Part shown: one piece after another, positions 7,976 to 15,287 of the stretch
Position numbering within the stretch: the first letter of the stretch is position 1
Layout of the letters: each line of letters starts with the position of its first letter
Assembly: GCA_002483135.1 (NCBI GenBank)
Contig: DLHI01000019.1
Span: 867 to 64,866 of the forward strand
DNA: 64,000 nucleotides
Direction of reading: 5' to 3'
Source of the DNA: Hyphomonadaceae bacterium UBA7672
Lineage (GTDB): Bacteria; Pseudomonadota; Alphaproteobacteria; Caulobacterales; Hyphomonadaceae
The notes under the pieces: generated by a model
The model's input: only the letters and a program-made list of their open reading frames with translations
Database searches by the model: none
Told to the model about the DNA's origin: nothing
Made by a program: the position numbers and the translations under genes

Positions 7976-7986
7976 TCAGGGCGCCC

Positions 7987-9579
7987 CTACTCCCACTCGA
8001 TCGTGCCGGGCGGCTTGCTCGTCACGTCGTACACCACGCGGGAGACGCCCTTCACTTCGTTGATGATGCGCGTGGCGGTGCGGCCGAGGAAGTTCATGTC
8101 GAAGGGGTAGAAGTCGGCAGTCATGCCGTCGGTGGAGGTGACGGCGCGCAGGGCGAGGACGGACTCGTAAGTGCGCGCGTCGCCCATGACGCCGACGGAG
8201 CGGACGGGGAGCAGGACGGCGAAGGCCTGCCAGATTTTGTCGTAGAGGCCTGCCTTGCGGATCTCGTCGAGATAGATGGCGTCGGCCTTCTGGAGGATGG
8301 CAACGCGTTCCGGCGTGATCTCGCCGGGGATGCGGATGGCGAGGCCGGGGCCGGGGAACGGATGGCGGCCCACAAGGGTTTCGGGCATGCCGAGTTCGCG
8401 GCCGAGCGCCCTCACCTCGTCCTTGAACAGTTCGCGCAGCGGCTCGACGAGCTTGAGGTTCATCTTCTCCGGCAGGCCGCCGACATTGTGGTGGGACTTG
8501 ATCGTCACCGAGGGGCCGCCATCGAAGGAGACGCTTTCGATCACATCGGGATAGAGCGTGCCCTGCGCGAGGAATTGCGCACCCTGCACTTTTTTCGCTT
8601 CGGCTTCGAAGATGTCGATGAACGTCTTGCCGATGAATTTGCGCTTGGTCTCGGGATCGGAAACGCCAGCAAGGCCGCCAAGGAAGGTCTCGCCCGCATC
8701 AACATGCACGAGCGGGATGTTGTAGTGGCCGCGGAAGAGTTTCACGACCTCCTCAGCCTCGTTGGCGCGCATCAGGCCGGTGTCGACGAAGACGCAGGTG
8801 AGCTGGTCGCCGATGGCTTCGTGGATGAGCACGGCCGCGACAGATGAATCGACGCCGCCGGAAAGGCCGCAGATCACCCTGCCCTTGCCGACCTGCGCCT
8901 TGATCTTGGCGACCTGTTCGGCGCGCAGCGCGGCCATGCTCCAATCGCCCTTCATGCCGGCGATCTTCTTCACGAAGTTCGAGAGCAGCTTCCCGCCATC
9001 AGGCGTGTGGACCACTTCGGGGTGGAACATGGTGGTGTAGATGCGGCGCGCTTCGTTCTCCGCGATGGCGAAGGGTGCGTTCTCGGACGTGCCGACGACC
9101 TTGAAGCCATCGGGCAGCTGCGTGACGCGATCGCCGTGGCTCATCCAGACGGGATAGCGTTTGCCCACTTCCCAGAAGCCTTCGAACAGTGGGGAGGCTT
9201 CCTTGATCTCGACATCGGCGCGGCCGAACTCCGCCGCGTGGCCGCCCTCGACAACGCCGCCCTGCTGGACAGCCATCGTCTGCTGGCCATAGCAGATGGC
9301 GAGGATTGGGACGTTGAGATCGAACGCGATCTGCGGCGCACGGGGAGACTTCTCCCGCGTGACGCTGTCGGGGCCGCCGGAGAAGATGATGGCCTTGGGA
9401 TTGAACCCGGCTTTGATCACCGCTTCGGCCCGGTTGTAGGGGTGGACCTCGCAGTAGACGCCCATTTCCCGGAGGCGCCGGGCGATCAGCTGGGTCACCT
9501 GACTGCCGAAATCTATAATCAGCGCACGCTCGTGCGCGTTGGAATCGTAGCTGGGGATCGGGGGGGTGTTGCTCGCCAT
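7987..9579 (-). CDS. guaA: GMP synthase (glutamine-hydrolysing)
   Basis: GuaA converts XMP to GMP using ATP and ammonia from glutamine. The 530-residue protein has the complete two-domain layout. The N-terminal class I glutaminase covers about residues 18-210, with the nucleophile Cys96 in AICYGQQ and the His-Glu pair in MFHPEV. The ATP-pyrophosphatase domain begins near 225 with the P-loop LSGGVDSSV. The C-terminal dimerisation domain carries PFPGPGLAIRIPGE and ends with the conserved PPGTIEWE. Length and motifs are normal. With guaB at 12875-14368 it supplies both steps from IMP to GMP, separated by an M15 peptidase, the rRNA methyltransferase group and the DUF559 cassette. Confidence 0.98.
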   Translation of the reverse strand: MASNTPPIPSYDSNAHERALIIDFGSQVTQLIARRLREMGVYCEVHPYNRAEAVIKAGFNPKAIIFSGGPDSVTREKSPRAPQIAFDLNVPILAICYGQQTMAVQQGGVVEGGHAAEFGRADVEIKEASPLFEGFWEVGKRYPVWMSHGDRVTQLPDGFKVVGTSENAPFAIAENEARRIYTTMFHPEVVHTPDGGKLLSNFVKKIAGMKGDWSMAALRAEQVAKIKAQVGKGRVICGLSGGVDSSVAAVLIHEAIGDQLTCVFVDTGLMRANEAEEVVKLFRGHYNIPLVHVDAGETFLGGLAGVSDPETKRKFIGKTFIDIFEAEAKKVQGAQFLAQGTLYPDVIESVSFDGGPSVTIKSHHNVGGLPEKMNLKLVEPLRELFKDEVRALGRELGMPETLVGRHPFPGPGLAIRIPGEITPERVAILQKADAIYLDEIRKAGLYDKIWQAFAVLLPVRSVGVMGDARTYESVLALRAVTSTDGMTADFYPFDMNFLGRTATRIINEVKGVSRVVYDVTSKPPGTIEWE

Positions 9580-9635
9580 GGCGGAAATAGAAGGGGTTCG
9601 GGCCGGGCGTCAACCGGAAAGCTGGGGCAGCAGGA

Positions 9636-10280
9636 TCAGACTTCCAGGTGATACGGCGTGCCTGCCTCGAACAGTTTGCGGATGGCCTTGCCGGTGACCG
9701 AGGTCTTCAGCTGGTAGTGCGGCGGATCGGGCAGCGTCTTCCAGATGCCGCCCCATTCCAGGATGGGGCCGAGCGTGGGGCTGTCTTTCACCAACTGGCC
9801 AATCGCCGCGTAAGCCGGTCCATCCTGCGGCTTGTCGCCATTCATGTAGCGGCCGCCATTCTCGAAGATGCCGATGTCCCAGGCGACACCGAAATTGTGG
9901 TTGCTCTCGCCGCCCTTGGCGTTGGTGACCTTCTTCTCGCTGGAGAACAGCCCACGGCCCTTGGCGTAGAGCGCGTCCTGTTCGGCATAGGTGCGCGTGC
10001 CGGATATGATCTTGATCACGTGAGGGCCGCCCGCGACCGCCGCCATGAACTGGCGTGCGGCGGCCTGCGCCTTGATGTGGAGCGTGCGGATGTTGTCTTC
10101 GGTGCGCACATCGAACTCACCGTACTGCCGGATAAGGGCGGCGGCGTCGGCCTGGAACGCATTCTCTGCGGCTTCGGTCTTCGGGCCCCAGTCGCTGTCG
10201 AGCTTGCCCTGATAGTAGCCGCAACACTTCAGGAGGCGCTGGCGAAACAGAATCTCGGCCTTGTCGAACGGCTTGCTCAT
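9636..10280 (-). CDS. M15-family peptidoglycan peptidase (endolysin-like)
   Basis: A 214-residue protein with a short N-terminal segment resembling a peptidoglycan-binding repeat (LLKCCGYYQGKLDSDWGPKT, about 16-36) followed by an M15C/VanY-like metallopeptidase domain. The zinc ligands are visible as SNHNFGVAWD (HxxxxxxD, about 128-137) and PPHYQ near the end (third ligand His). Relatives are phage L-alanyl-D-glutamate endopeptidases and bacterial cell-wall hydrolases. There is no signal peptide, so export would need a holin, lysis or another route. No phage genes are nearby, so it could be a domesticated endolysin or a recycling enzyme. It is 56 bp from guaA on the same strand. Confidence 0.8.
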   Translation of the reverse strand: MSKPFDKAEILFRQRLLKCCGYYQGKLDSDWGPKTEAAENAFQADAAALIRQYGEFDVRTEDNIRTLHIKAQAAARQFMAAVAGGPHVIKIISGTRTYAEQDALYAKGRGLFSSEKKVTNAKGGESNHNFGVAWDIGIFENGGRYMNGDKPQDGPAYAAIGQLVKDSPTLGPILEWGGIWKTLPDPPHYQLKTSVTGKAIRKLFEAGTPYHLEV

Positions 10281-10364
10281 TCAGTCCCCCGTCAGCGCAT
10301 CGGCGCGGAGCGACTAAACAGCCGGCGCTACGGGTTGGCAAGCGTGACGCATAATGGAGGAAAA

Positions 10365-11672
10365 TCAGCCAGCGCGGCGCATGACAGCCATATAAAATCC
10401 ATCCGTACCCGCTGTGCGCGGCGTAAGACGCACCGAGCCATCGGGGCGGCGGCATTTGCGGACGAGCTTCGCGCCGGCTTCGGTGAGCTGGCCCGAACGG
10501 ATCGCGGCTTCGGCGGCGTCATCCGCGATGAAGTCGGGACGATCAGCGAGGAAGCTCGCGACCTGATCTTCGTTCTCTTCCACAAGGAAGGAGCAGGTGA
10601 CGTAGACGAGACGGCCGCCGGGCTTCACATAGTTGCAGGCCATGCGCAGGATCATGGCCTGATCCTCGATACGCTTCTGCAACGCGTTGGGCTGCACGCG
10701 CCATTTCGCATCGGGCTTGCGGCGCCATGTGCCGACGCCGGTGCACGGCGCGTCGATCATGACCAGGTCCATCTTGAGATCGAGATCGTCGAGCGATGCG
10801 TTTTCCTTCGGATGGCGCAGCTGCACGTTGCGGATGCCTGCGCGCTCAATGCGCGGGATCAGGGCCGAGAGGCGGCGGCCGTCGATGTCGTGGCTGAAGA
10901 TCTGGCCCTTGTTCTGCATCATGGCGGCCATGGCGATGGTCTTGCCGCCGCCGCCGGCGCAGTAGTCGAGCACCTGTTCTCCGGGCGAGGCGCAAGAGGC
11001 TGCGGCTGCGATCTGGCTGCCCATGTCCTGCACTTCGACCCAGCCTTTTGAATAGGCGGGGATGGCTTCGACGCTCTCGCCACGTTCGACGCTGTCAGCG
11101 GCCGGGATGCGATAGCCGTTGACCAGTTCAGGCATCTGCTTTGCCTTGACGCCCTCGAGCGCACGGCCGGCCTTTTCCGGATCGGACTTCAGCGTGTTGA
11201 CGCGCAGGTCGACGGGCGCGCGCGTGGCCATCGCCATGCCCTCGGGCACTGCATCTGGCCCGAAGGCGCGCAGCATATGCGGCGTCAGCCATTCCGGGAA
11301 ATCGCCCTGCACGTGCGGCGGGGCGACCGGGTTGGGCGCCATCAGCAGGTTCTCGCGTTCCTTGCCCTGCAGCGGGGGCGGCGCGTGTTCATCCTTCAGC
11401 GCTTCCTCGATCTTGCGGACATCCCAGCCCCACGCGTGCTTCAATGCGCCGAGGGCGAGGATGCGTGGGCCGGTGGCTTCCATCGCGAACTCGATGGAGT
11501 TCTTGCGGCGCAGCGCATCGACCACGAGACCGGAAATCCATGCACGATCACGCGCGCCAGCGAAGCGGGATTTCTTGCCCCAGTCGCGCACGGCTTCCTT
11601 CACCGGCGTGCGGCGTTCGAGCACGTCGCGCAGGACTTCGATGGCCGCCTGGATCTTTCCGCCGTCACGCAT
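10365..11672 (-). CDS. RsmB/NOP2-family rRNA cytosine-5 methyltransferase
   Basis: A 435-residue SAM-dependent RNA methyltransferase of the Sun/Fmu/NOP2 family. The N-terminal 130 residues resemble the NusB-like RNA-binding domain. A linker with DLRVNTLK precedes the methyltransferase domain, which contains the SAM loop DYCAGGGGKT, the catalytic motif DAPCTGVGTWRR and the second cysteine motif YVTCSFLVEEN. Both catalytic cysteines are present. The likely substrate is a 16S rRNA cytosine (C967 in E. coli numbering), by family analogy. The start overlaps the stop of the small upstream gene by a few bases, so it is the last member of a coupled three-gene operon. Confidence 0.93.
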   Translation of the reverse strand: MRDGGKIQAAIEVLRDVLERRTPVKEAVRDWGKKSRFAGARDRAWISGLVVDALRRKNSIEFAMEATGPRILALGALKHAWGWDVRKIEEALKDEHAPPPLQGKERENLLMAPNPVAPPHVQGDFPEWLTPHMLRAFGPDAVPEGMAMATRAPVDLRVNTLKSDPEKAGRALEGVKAKQMPELVNGYRIPAADSVERGESVEAIPAYSKGWVEVQDMGSQIAAAASCASPGEQVLDYCAGGGGKTIAMAAMMQNKGQIFSHDIDGRRLSALIPRIERAGIRNVQLRHPKENASLDDLDLKMDLVMIDAPCTGVGTWRRKPDAKWRVQPNALQKRIEDQAMILRMACNYVKPGGRLVYVTCSFLVEENEDQVASFLADRPDFIADDAAEAAIRSGQLTEAGAKLVRKCRRPDGSVRLTPRTAGTDGFYMAVMRRAG

Positions 11673-11934
11673 CCTTTATCCACTCCACGCCCTTGGCGGA
11701 CGTACTCAGCACATGGTCCCGGCGGGTTTCTTTCCAGTCGGGCCCGTCAGTCTCGAACTCGATAATGTGGTAGTCCCGACCGCACGTTGCCGAGCTTTCG
11801 CAAGGCGCTGCGTTCGGCGGAACGCCATACGGCAGCGCCGCCAGACGCTGCAGTTCGGACAGCGCCATGTCTCGCGACGCAAATTCGCCCATCCATTCGG
11901 CGTGAATCTCGTCCTCGATGACGAACACGCTCAC
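11665..11934 (-). CDS. Small protein between DUF3088 gene and rRNA methyltransferase
   Basis: An 89-residue protein beginning at GTG (11932-11934), which overlaps the TGA of the upstream DUF3088 gene as GTGA. Its end overlaps the methyltransferase start by 8 bp. It opens with SVFVIEDEIHAEWMGEF, continues with a helical SELQRLAALPYG, and has two cysteines in APCESSATCGRDYHIIEFE, which could bind metal or form a disulfide. No known family was recognised. Translational coupling on both sides argues that it is a real gene working with its neighbours. The frame stays open further upstream, but that extension has the Arg/Pro/His-rich composition of an out-of-frame shadow. Confidence 0.7.
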   Translation of the reverse strand: MSVFVIEDEIHAEWMGEFASRDMALSELQRLAALPYGVPPNAAPCESSATCGRDYHIIEFETDGPDWKETRRDHVLSTSAKGVEWIKDA

Positions 11935-12263
11935 GGATGCGGCCCCGCTCCGCCATGACGATGCGCAAGCGCGCGGCCGATGGCGCGGACGTCCTGCAGG
12001 ATGGCATAGTCGCCGACGATGATGGCGTCGCCCGGCGCGCGGTCTTTGTCCATCACCAGCATGGGGCAGCCCTGCCAGTCCGGGCCGACGAGATCGATGA
12101 TCTGCTGGCGCGGGCGCGGATAAGCGATGCGGCGCACGTCGATGCGGTCTTTCCAGTGCGGATTGCCGATCAGCGCGCCTTCGAGGGTTGCGCAGTCGTT
12201 GCAGTACCATTCGAAGCCGCCATCCTGGAAAGGCGCGGCGAGGATGAACAGGGTGTCTTTCAT
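11931..12263 (-). CDS. DUF3088-family protein with a CxxC motif
   Basis: A 110-residue protein matching the DUF3088 pattern. It starts MKDTLFILAAPFQD, then WYCNDCATLEGAL (Cys-Asn-Asp-Cys at about residues 20-23), the conserved YPRPRQQIIDLVGP in the middle, and ends with ALAHRHGGAGPHP. An N-terminal CxxC followed by a helix, with a later IDL-Pro element, suggests a thioredoxin/glutaredoxin-like fold, so a redox or metal-binding role is plausible but undemonstrated. It is the first gene of the operon leading into the 89-residue protein and the rRNA methyltransferase. Its start codon lies about 50 bp from the left arm of the DUF559 cassette. Confidence 0.8.
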   Translation of the reverse strand: MKDTLFILAAPFQDGGFEWYCNDCATLEGALIGNPHWKDRIDVRRIAYPRPRQQIIDLVGPDWQGCPMLVMDKDRAPGDAIIVGDYAILQDVRAIGRALAHRHGGAGPHP

Positions 12264-12313
12264 GGGGGCGTCTTAGCTGGACAGGCGAAAGGGCGCCAGA
12301 GCATCGTCAGCTC

Positions 12314-12373
12314 ACCTCCCCTTGAAAAGGGGAGGTCCGGTTTCGCGAAGCGAAATCGGGGTGGGGATCACTT
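12314..12373 (+). repeat. Left terminal inverted repeat of the DUF559 cassette
   Basis: It contains two hairpins. The outer one is a perfect 10-bp stem (12314-12323 with 12327-12336). The inner one is TTTCGC-GAA-GCGAAA flanked by CCG and CGG. It finishes with GGTGGGGATCACTT. The outer hairpin plus inner hairpin plus GGTGGGGATC layout is repeated inverted in the right arm. Confidence 0.8.
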
Positions 12374-12422
12374 TGCACGGCGAGGGTAAGCCCATATCGT
12401 GCTCCTGGTTGGGGAGGCGACC

Positions 12423-12809
12423 ATGGCGGGCAAGTCGCGGTTCAGTCGCACAGAAGAAATCACGCTGCGCGCGCAGGATCTTCGGAGCGACGTTTCGCAG
12501 ACGGAGGCGAAACTCTGGCCGCGTCTATGCAAATCGCGCATGGGCGCGCCCTTCCGCAAGCAACACCCCATCGGCCCCTACTTCGCGGACTATTGCTGCG
12601 TCCCGTTGAAGCTTGTGATCGAGGTGGATGGGCCGCTGCATTCCAAGGCAGAGGATGACGTGCGCGATCGCGTCATGGAACGCCATGGCTATTACGTTCT
12701 CCACTTCTCGGTTGAAGACATGGACAAGCGGTTTCGGAGCGTGGTCGACACGATCCATGAGCAGGTTCAGGTGCGCCTGCTCGAAAAGGAAGCTCGCGGG
12801 ACGAAGTGA
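12423..12809 (+). CDS. DUF559 endonuclease-fold protein (Vsr/restriction-endonuclease-like)
   Basis: A 128-residue protein of the DUF559 family, related to the very-short-patch-repair and PD-(D/E)XK nuclease fold. Visible family features are an N-terminal RAQDLRSDVSQTEAKLWPRL, then FRKQHPIGPYFADYCC with the Asp of the nuclease core, and LVIEVDGPLHSKAEDD (E-x-D, with the His that follows in this family), then RDRVMERHGYYVLHFS. These residues suggest an intact active site. Biochemical activity is not established for the family. The ATG at 12423 follows GGGGAGGCGACC; the frame opens earlier at 12399. It is the only gene in the cassette and its stop codon lies in the right arm. Confidence 0.88.
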   Translation: MAGKSRFSRTEEITLRAQDLRSDVSQTEAKLWPRLCKSRMGAPFRKQHPIGPYFADYCCVPLKLVIEVDGPLHSKAEDDVRDRVMERHGYYVLHFSVEDMDKRFRSVVDTIHEQVQVRLLEKEARGTK

Positions 12810-12864
12810 TCCCCACCCGGACTTCGCTTCGCGACAGTCCGACCTCCCCTTTTCAAGGGGAGGT
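12804..12864 (-). repeat. Right terminal inverted repeat of the DUF559 cassette
   Basis: Read inverted, it repeats the left arm: the outer 23-nt hairpin is identical, and the inner hairpin is GGACT...TCGC-GAA-GCGA-AGTCC. The differences from the left arm fall in paired positions and keep the stem. It then shares GGGTGGGGATCACTT. The arm includes the DUF559 stop codon, and its outer edge is only 10 bp from the guaB stop. Confidence 0.8.
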
Positions 12865-12874
12865 ATTCTTTCGA

Positions 12875-14368
12875 TCACCCCTGCTGGAACGAGTAGTTCG
12901 GCGCTTCGCGGGTCATCTTCACGTCGTGGACGTGGCTTTCGCGGAGGCCCGCGCCGGTGATCTGGATGAACTGCGCCTTGGCGTGGAGCTCGTCGACCGT
13001 CTTCGCGCCGACATAACCCATCGCGGCGCGCAGGCCGCCGGCCATCTGGTGAAGGATGGGGCCGACTGGGCCCTTGAAGGGGACCTGACCTTCGATGCCT
13101 TCGGGAACCAGCTTCTGCTGCTGCACGTCCTTCTGGAAGTAGCGGTCGGCCGAGCCGCGGCCCATAGCGCCGAGCGAGCCCATGCCGCGATAGTCCTTGT
13201 AGGGACGGCCTTCGTAGAGGAACACCTCGCCGGGCGCCTCTTCCGTGCCCGCGAGCATCGAGCCCATCATGGCGCAGGACGCGCCAGCGGCGAGCGCCTT
13301 GGCGAAGTCGCCCGAGAACTTGATGCCGCCATCGGCGATGACGGGCGTGCGGGTGGATTCGGCGGCCTTCGCGCAATCGGCAATGGCGGTGAGTTGCGGC
13401 ACGCCGACGCCCGCCACAATGCGCGTGGTGCAGATGGAGCCCGGGCCGATGCCGACTTTCACGGCGTCTGCGCCTGAATCGATCAGCGCCTTGCAGCCAT
13501 CGCCCGTGGCGACGTTGCCGGCGATGACTTGCACGCGGTTCGAAATCTTCTTCACACGCTCGACGGCCATGAGCACGGCTTTGGAATGGCCGTGGGCGGT
13601 GTCGATGACGAGAGCATCGACGCCAGCATCGATCAGGGCTTGGCTACGCTCGAAGCCTGCGTCGCCCACCGTGGAGGCGGCGGCGACGCGCAGGCGGCCC
13701 TGCTCATCCTTGCAGGCGTTGGGGTTGGCCTGGCTCTTTTCCATGTCCTTGACGGTGAGCAGGCCGACGCAGCGCCCCTGTTCGTCGATGACGATCAGGC
13801 GTTCGATGCGGTGCTTGTGCAGCAGCTTGCGCGCTTCGGCCTGATCCACGCCCTGGCGGATTGTGACGACCTTTTTGGTCATCAGTTCCGAGACGGGCAT
13901 GTTGTCATCTTCCGCGAAGCGCACGTCGCGGTTGGTGATGATGCCGAGGAGTTTCTGCGGCACGCCCTCGGGGCCGGGCTCGACCACGGGGATGCCGGAA
14001 ACGCGCAGGCGTTCCTTGAGGACCTTCAGCTGGCGGAGCGTGACGTCTGGCGTGACCGTGACCGGATTCACCACCATGCCGCTTTCGAAGCGCTTCACGC
14101 GGCGGACCTGCTCGGCCTGCTCCTCGATGGACAGATTTCGGTGGATGACGCCGATACCGCCGAACTGGGCCATGGCGATGGCGAGGCCCGCCTCGGTGAC
14201 TGTATCCATCGCGGCCGAGATGATCGGCACGTTGATGGCGATCTCCCTGGAGAAGCGCGAACGGATATCGACCTCGCCCGGGATGACTTCGGACGGGCCG
14301 GGTTCAAGCAGCACGTCGTCGAACGTGATGGCCTGGCGGATGCGGATTGAGGGGAGGTGCTGTTCCAT
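12875..14368 (-). CDS. guaB: IMP dehydrogenase
   Basis: GuaB oxidises IMP to XMP with NAD, the committed step of GMP synthesis. The 497-residue protein begins with the typical AITFDDVLLEPGPSEV, has the CBS-pair (Bateman) regulatory insert at about residues 95-210 (NPVTVTP, HRIERLIVID), and carries the catalytic loop GIGPGSICTTR with the nucleophilic Cys. The flap follows as GMGSLGAM plus GRGSADRYF, with the conserved EGIEGQVP. The ATG at 14366-14368 (MEQHLPSIRIR) gives the usual length; the frame opens 23 codons earlier without a better site. It is divergent from the HAD gene at 14488. Confidence 0.97.
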   Translation of the reverse strand: MEQHLPSIRIRQAITFDDVLLEPGPSEVIPGEVDIRSRFSREIAINVPIISAAMDTVTEAGLAIAMAQFGGIGVIHRNLSIEEQAEQVRRVKRFESGMVVNPVTVTPDVTLRQLKVLKERLRVSGIPVVEPGPEGVPQKLLGIITNRDVRFAEDDNMPVSELMTKKVVTIRQGVDQAEARKLLHKHRIERLIVIDEQGRCVGLLTVKDMEKSQANPNACKDEQGRLRVAAASTVGDAGFERSQALIDAGVDALVIDTAHGHSKAVLMAVERVKKISNRVQVIAGNVATGDGCKALIDSGADAVKVGIGPGSICTTRIVAGVGVPQLTAIADCAKAAESTRTPVIADGGIKFSGDFAKALAAGASCAMMGSMLAGTEEAPGEVFLYEGRPYKDYRGMGSLGAMGRGSADRYFQKDVQQQKLVPEGIEGQVPFKGPVGPILHQMAGGLRAAMGYVGAKTVDELHAKAQFIQITGAGLRESHVHDVKMTREAPNYSFQQG

Positions 14369-14487
14369 AGACCCGTCTAGCGATTCTGTTCGGGCTTGGG
14401 AAGTGGGATCGCAACGGACTTGCGGGAGGAGCGGCAACGCGTCACCACTGGCGGGCCAAGACCCCTGTAGCCTCTGGATTTTCCGGA

Positions 14488-15144
14488 ATGCACCCCGGCG
14501 ACCATGCAGCCATATTCGACCTCGACGGGGTGCTCACCTCGACCTCGGCGCGGCATGAGCAGAGCTGGGCGGAGGCGGCGGCGCGGTTTGGCCTGCCCGT
14601 AAGCGAGGCGGCCCTGAAGGCGACGCGGAGCGTGCCGCGGGCGTCCTCCCTCGCGGCTCTTCTCGCCCATGCCGGAATGACGATGGACGAGGCCCAGCGC
14701 AACGCTGTGATGGCGTTCAAGGATCGACGGTATCAGGAGCTGATCGCGGGGCTGGGGCCGATGGATGCGTTCCCCGGCGCGCGAGAGGCGCTGGAGACGT
14801 GCCGGCGGCTGGGCCTTAGGACGGCGGTTGCGTCAGCCAGCCTGAACGCACGGCAGGTTCTGGAGCGGCTGGAACTGATCCAGCTTGTGGAGTTCGTCGC
14901 CGATCCGCGCGACGCCGCGCCCAAGCCGAGCGCGGAAATCTATGGCCGGTGCTGCGCAGCGCTCGGGGTCTTTCCGCAGAGCGCGATCTGCATCGAGGAC
15001 GGCGCGCCGATGATCGCGAACCTGCGGGCCGAGGGGATGTATACGGTTGGTGTGGGTGTTGAGCCGCTGGGGGCGGACGAGCAGGTGGCGGGGATTGCGG
15101 ATTGGGATGTCGCGCGGTCGCTCGAAAAACTGAGCGCGAGATAG
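14488..15144 (+). CDS. HAD-superfamily hydrolase, beta-phosphoglucomutase-like
   Basis: A 218-residue HAD phosphatase or phosphomutase. Motif I is FDLDGVLTSTSARH (nucleophile and acid Asp residues), the cap domain follows at about 20-90, motif II is VASASLNARQ, motif III is the Lys in AAPKPSAEIYG, and motif IV is CIEDGAPMI. The DLDGVxTxTxxxH start and the ED of motif IV resemble beta-phosphoglucomutases, but HAD substrates cannot be assigned by eye and no maltose or trehalose genes are nearby. It shares the intergenic region with guaB in divergent orientation. A repeat element follows its stop. Confidence 0.85.
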   Translation: MHPGDHAAIFDLDGVLTSTSARHEQSWAEAAARFGLPVSEAALKATRSVPRASSLAALLAHAGMTMDEAQRNAVMAFKDRRYQELIAGLGPMDAFPGAREALETCRRLGLRTAVASASLNARQVLERLELIQLVEFVADPRDAAPKPSAEIYGRCCAALGVFPQSAICIEDGAPMIANLRAEGMYTVGVGVEPLGADEQVAGIADWDVARSLEKLSAR

Positions 15145-15160
15145 CGAGCTAATCCAAGGT

Positions 15161-15276
15161 GTCATTCCCGGCCTTGTGCCGAGAATCTCGGTTGGAGCCG
15201 GCGCCAGATTGCGAACATCCTATCGCGGTGAGAACCGGGGTTCTCGAGATTCGCCTTGGACTTACCCGAGAATGAC
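15161..15276. repeat. Intergenic imperfect palindromic repeat, GTCATTCCCGG type
   Basis: GTCATTCCCGGCCTTGTGCC (15161-15180) at the left end and CTTACCCGAGAATGAC (15261-15276) at the right form an imperfect inverted repeat, with a second inner pair around CGAGAATCTCGG and TCTCGAGATTCG. This is the style of dispersed palindromic elements common between genes in Alphaproteobacteria. It fills the gap between the convergent HAD and rlmE genes and could end both transcripts. Confidence 0.65.
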
Positions 15277-15287
15277 TCCCTCAAGAC

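Larger units (their letters stand above)
12314..12864. mobile_element. 551-bp DUF559 cassette bounded by 60-bp inverted repeats (candidate mobile element)
   Basis: A compact unit consisting of two near-identical inverted arms (12314-12373 and 12804-12864) with one gene between them. The arms match at about 55 of 61 aligned positions. Each outer end is a perfect 10-bp stem hairpin (ACCTCCCCTT, loop GAA, AAGGGGAGGT). The gene's stop codon TGA (12807-12809) lies inside the right arm. No target-site duplication is visible (left flank ...GTCAGCTC, right flank ATTCTTTCG...). Its gene is on the plus strand while guaB and the DUF3088 operon on either side run minus. This looks like a small transposable or REP-type cassette, but mobility is inferred from structure only. 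Confidence 0.6.

Noticed and set aside
12525..13376. Minus-strand open frame of 283 codons across the DUF559 gene and guaB end
   Set aside because: It crosses the cassette border, has Arg/His/Pro-rich composition in the guaB part, and is antisense or out of frame to two well-supported genes.
14351..14358. Further copy of the DUF559-cassette hairpin half GGGGAGGT near the guaB start
   Set aside because: Only eight bases match, no partner stem or flanking cassette sequence is present, and the match is inside the guaB coding region.
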